Program-made: the position numbers and the translations under genes
Shown: positions 62,915-64,000 of the stretch, one piece after another
Numbering within the stretch: the stretch's first letter is position 1
Layout: the number at the start of each line of letters is the position of its first letter
Origin: Arthrobacter sp. Soil763
GTDB taxonomy: Bacteria; Actinomycetota; Actinomycetes; Actinomycetales; Micrococcaceae
NCBI RefSeq assembly: GCF_001428365.1
Contig: NZ_LMSH01000002.1
Span: 744,132-808,131, forward strand
Direction of reading: 5' to 3'
DNA length: 64,000 nucleotides
The notes under the pieces: generated by a model
The model's input: the letters and a program-made list of their open reading frames with translations, nothing else
The model's database searches: none
What the model was told of the DNA's origin: nothing

Positions 62915-64000
62915 CTAAAAGTCGCCGCCGCCGCCAAAATCTCCGCCCCAGCCGCCGCCGGAGTCCCCGCCGCCCCAGCCGCCGCCGGAATCGCCGCCGC
63001 CCCAGCCTCCGCCGCCGCCCCAGCCGCCGCCGTTGCCGCCGCCGTGGAGGATCGAGTTGATCAGGATGCCGCCGAGGATGGCGCCGCCGAGGCCGCCTCC
63101 GCCACCGCCACCGAACATGCCGCCGCGGCCGTAGCCCTGGTTGGCGTAACCGCCGAAGTGGTCCACGTCGGCCTGCGCCTGCTGGGCAGCCTGCGCGGAG
63201 AGGGCATGGGCCTGCTGTGCGTACTGCAGGGCCGTGACCGGGTCGGTGCGGGAGATGGACAGGGCGTAGTCCAAGTTGCGCTGGGCCTCGGCGAGCCGGG
63301 TCCGGGCCTCGGTGCCGACGCCGCCCCGGCGGGCCGTGATGTAGTCGGACGTGGCGCTGATCTGGGCCTGCGCCGACATGATGCTTTGCTGCAGCGAGGC
63401 CTGCGCCCGGCGGGCCTGTTCCTGCTGGTCGCGGATGCCGGTGAGGGCCTGGTCCAAGGACTGGTGGGCGTTCTCCACCCGTTCCAGAGTGGCGATCGGG
63501 TCGATCTTGCCGGCCTGGATCTCCGCCTTGACCTGGGCGAGGGCCGTCTCCACGCCGGCCACCGGGCCGGCCAGCTCCGGGTGAGCCCCGGACTGGATCA
63601 TGGCCCGGGCCTGGGCGAGGTCCTGGGCGGTGTCGACGACGGCGGACTCAAGCCCGTTGCGGGCTTCGTCGAGGTTGCCGGCAACCTTGGTGATGGCGCC
63701 GAGCAGCACGTTCGTCTGGTGCAGGCTTTCCTCGGCCGCCCGGACGGCGACGGCGGCGAGGCTGCCCTCGCCGGCGTCGAGCTTTTCCCGGGCCGTGGCG
63801 GAGGCGTTCTGCACGAAGGCCAGCCGCTCCTTGGCCTGGCTGATGTTGTCCGCCACCTGGACCAGCGCGCTTTCGGCGTACTTGGCGCGCAGCCCGGTCA
63901 GGGACTCCTCCGCGGCGGCGATCTTCGTTTCCGCTTCGGCGGCGCCGGTGCCGACGGCCGCCAGCGCCTGCGGGGCGTTTTTCTCAAGCTCGCGCAGCGA
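62915..64000 (-). CDS. TPM-domain-type protein, coiled coil with Gly-rich end, 5'-truncated
   Basis: The frame is open to the last base of the window, so the N-terminus is missing; 361 residues are visible. Most of it is Ala/Gln/Glu-rich helix with coiled-coil character, followed by a short hydrophobic stretch (GGAILGGILINSIL) and a Gly/Trp/Asp repeat tail ending GGDFGGGGDF. This layout is that of actinobacterial TPM-domain proteins found before pspA; the TPM domain and signal peptide would be in the missing part, so the name is inferred. It may act with PspA at the membrane. Confidence 0.7.
   Translation of the reverse strand, partial: SLRELEKNAPQALAAVGTGAAEAETKIAAAEESLTGLRAKYAESALVQVADNISQAKERLAFVQNASATAREKLDAGEGSLAAVAVRAAEESLHQTNVLLGAITKVAGNLDEARNGLESAVVDTAQDLAQARAMIQSGAHPELAGPVAGVETALAQVKAEIQAGKIDPIATLERVENAHQSLDQALTGIRDQQEQARRAQASLQQSIMSAQAQISATSDYITARRGGVGTEARTRLAEAQRNLDYALSISRTDPVTALQYAQQAHALSAQAAQQAQADVDHFGGYANQGYGRGGMFGGGGGGGLGGAILGGILINSILHGGGNGGGWGGGGGWGGGDSGGGWGGGDSGGGWGGDFGGGGDF
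62947..63033 (-). repeat. 27-bp tandem repeat in the Gly-rich tail
   Basis: Units 62947-62973 and 62974-63000 differ at two bases; two shortened units follow. Each full unit encodes nine residues of the GGGWGGGDS type. Confidence 0.75.

Noticed and set aside
62947..63033. CRISPR-like array
   Set aside because: The regular repeats are in frame, without spacers, and encode a Gly/Trp/Asp tail.

Overview
The window reads as a chromosomal core segment of a GC-rich actinobacterium, most likely of the Arthrobacter/Pseudarthrobacter (Micrococcaceae) lineage. Support comes from DUF3117 and DUF3107 proteins, an AdnAB-type helicase-nuclease, UvrD2, a UPF0182 protein, the coproporphyrin-dependent heme route with HemQ, MoeZ, and many GTG/TTG starts. 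No phage, insertion sequence, integrase or CRISPR array was seen, and no gene-free stretch exceeds 300 bases. Genus is inference.

Layout. 1-8.7 kb: a truncated GT-C-like membrane protein, DUF3117, an O-methyltransferase, the extracytoplasmic stress module sigE-anti-sigma-tatB, then mrp, DUF1003 and soluble MgtE-N/CBS genes, and a GSP17M-type membrane protein. From memory, this order resembles Rv1211-Rv1234 of Mycobacterium tuberculosis, but no htrA lies between the anti-sigma gene and tatB. 8.8-12.9 kb: Xaa-Pro aminopeptidase, a PHP phosphoesterase, MarC and an orphan beta-class DNA methyltransferase. 12.9-17.1 kb: RNA-related genes (DEAD-box helicase, RNB nuclease, MiaE-like ferritin-fold protein). 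17.1-20.3 kb: thiamine synthesis, with thiE on its own promoter and thiOSG behind a TPP riboswitch. 20.3-23 kb: small membrane protein, DUF3107, TetR regulator, MoeZ.

23-35.5 kb: a nearly complete heme pathway. hemA faces left; hemE, hemY, an anchored Pro/Ala-rich protein, hemQ, hemH, hemC, hemD, hemB, an LLM flavin oxidoreductase and hemL face right, mostly with 1-4 base overlaps. 35.5-38.2 kb: metNIQ methionine importer. 38.5-52 kb: nucleic-acid maintenance (DEDDh exonuclease, alkyltransferase-like protein, AdnA, AdnB, NudC, UvrD2), plus an APH-fold protein and a small HExxH metallopeptidase. 52-58 kb: DUF2342 metalloprotease, Lon-like PDZ protease, UPF0182. 58-60.4 kb: two identical initiator tRNA genes bracket an acyltransferase-cupin fusion. 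60.4-64 kb: photolyase, PspA and a truncated coiled-coil, Gly-rich protein.

Two regulatory habits stand out. At least eleven genes have a TANNNT hexamer exactly six bases before the start codon, which suggests widespread leaderless transcription. Most convergent gene pairs share one near-perfect hairpin that can terminate transcription from both sides. All calls come from reading the sequence and translations by eye; no database search was run.
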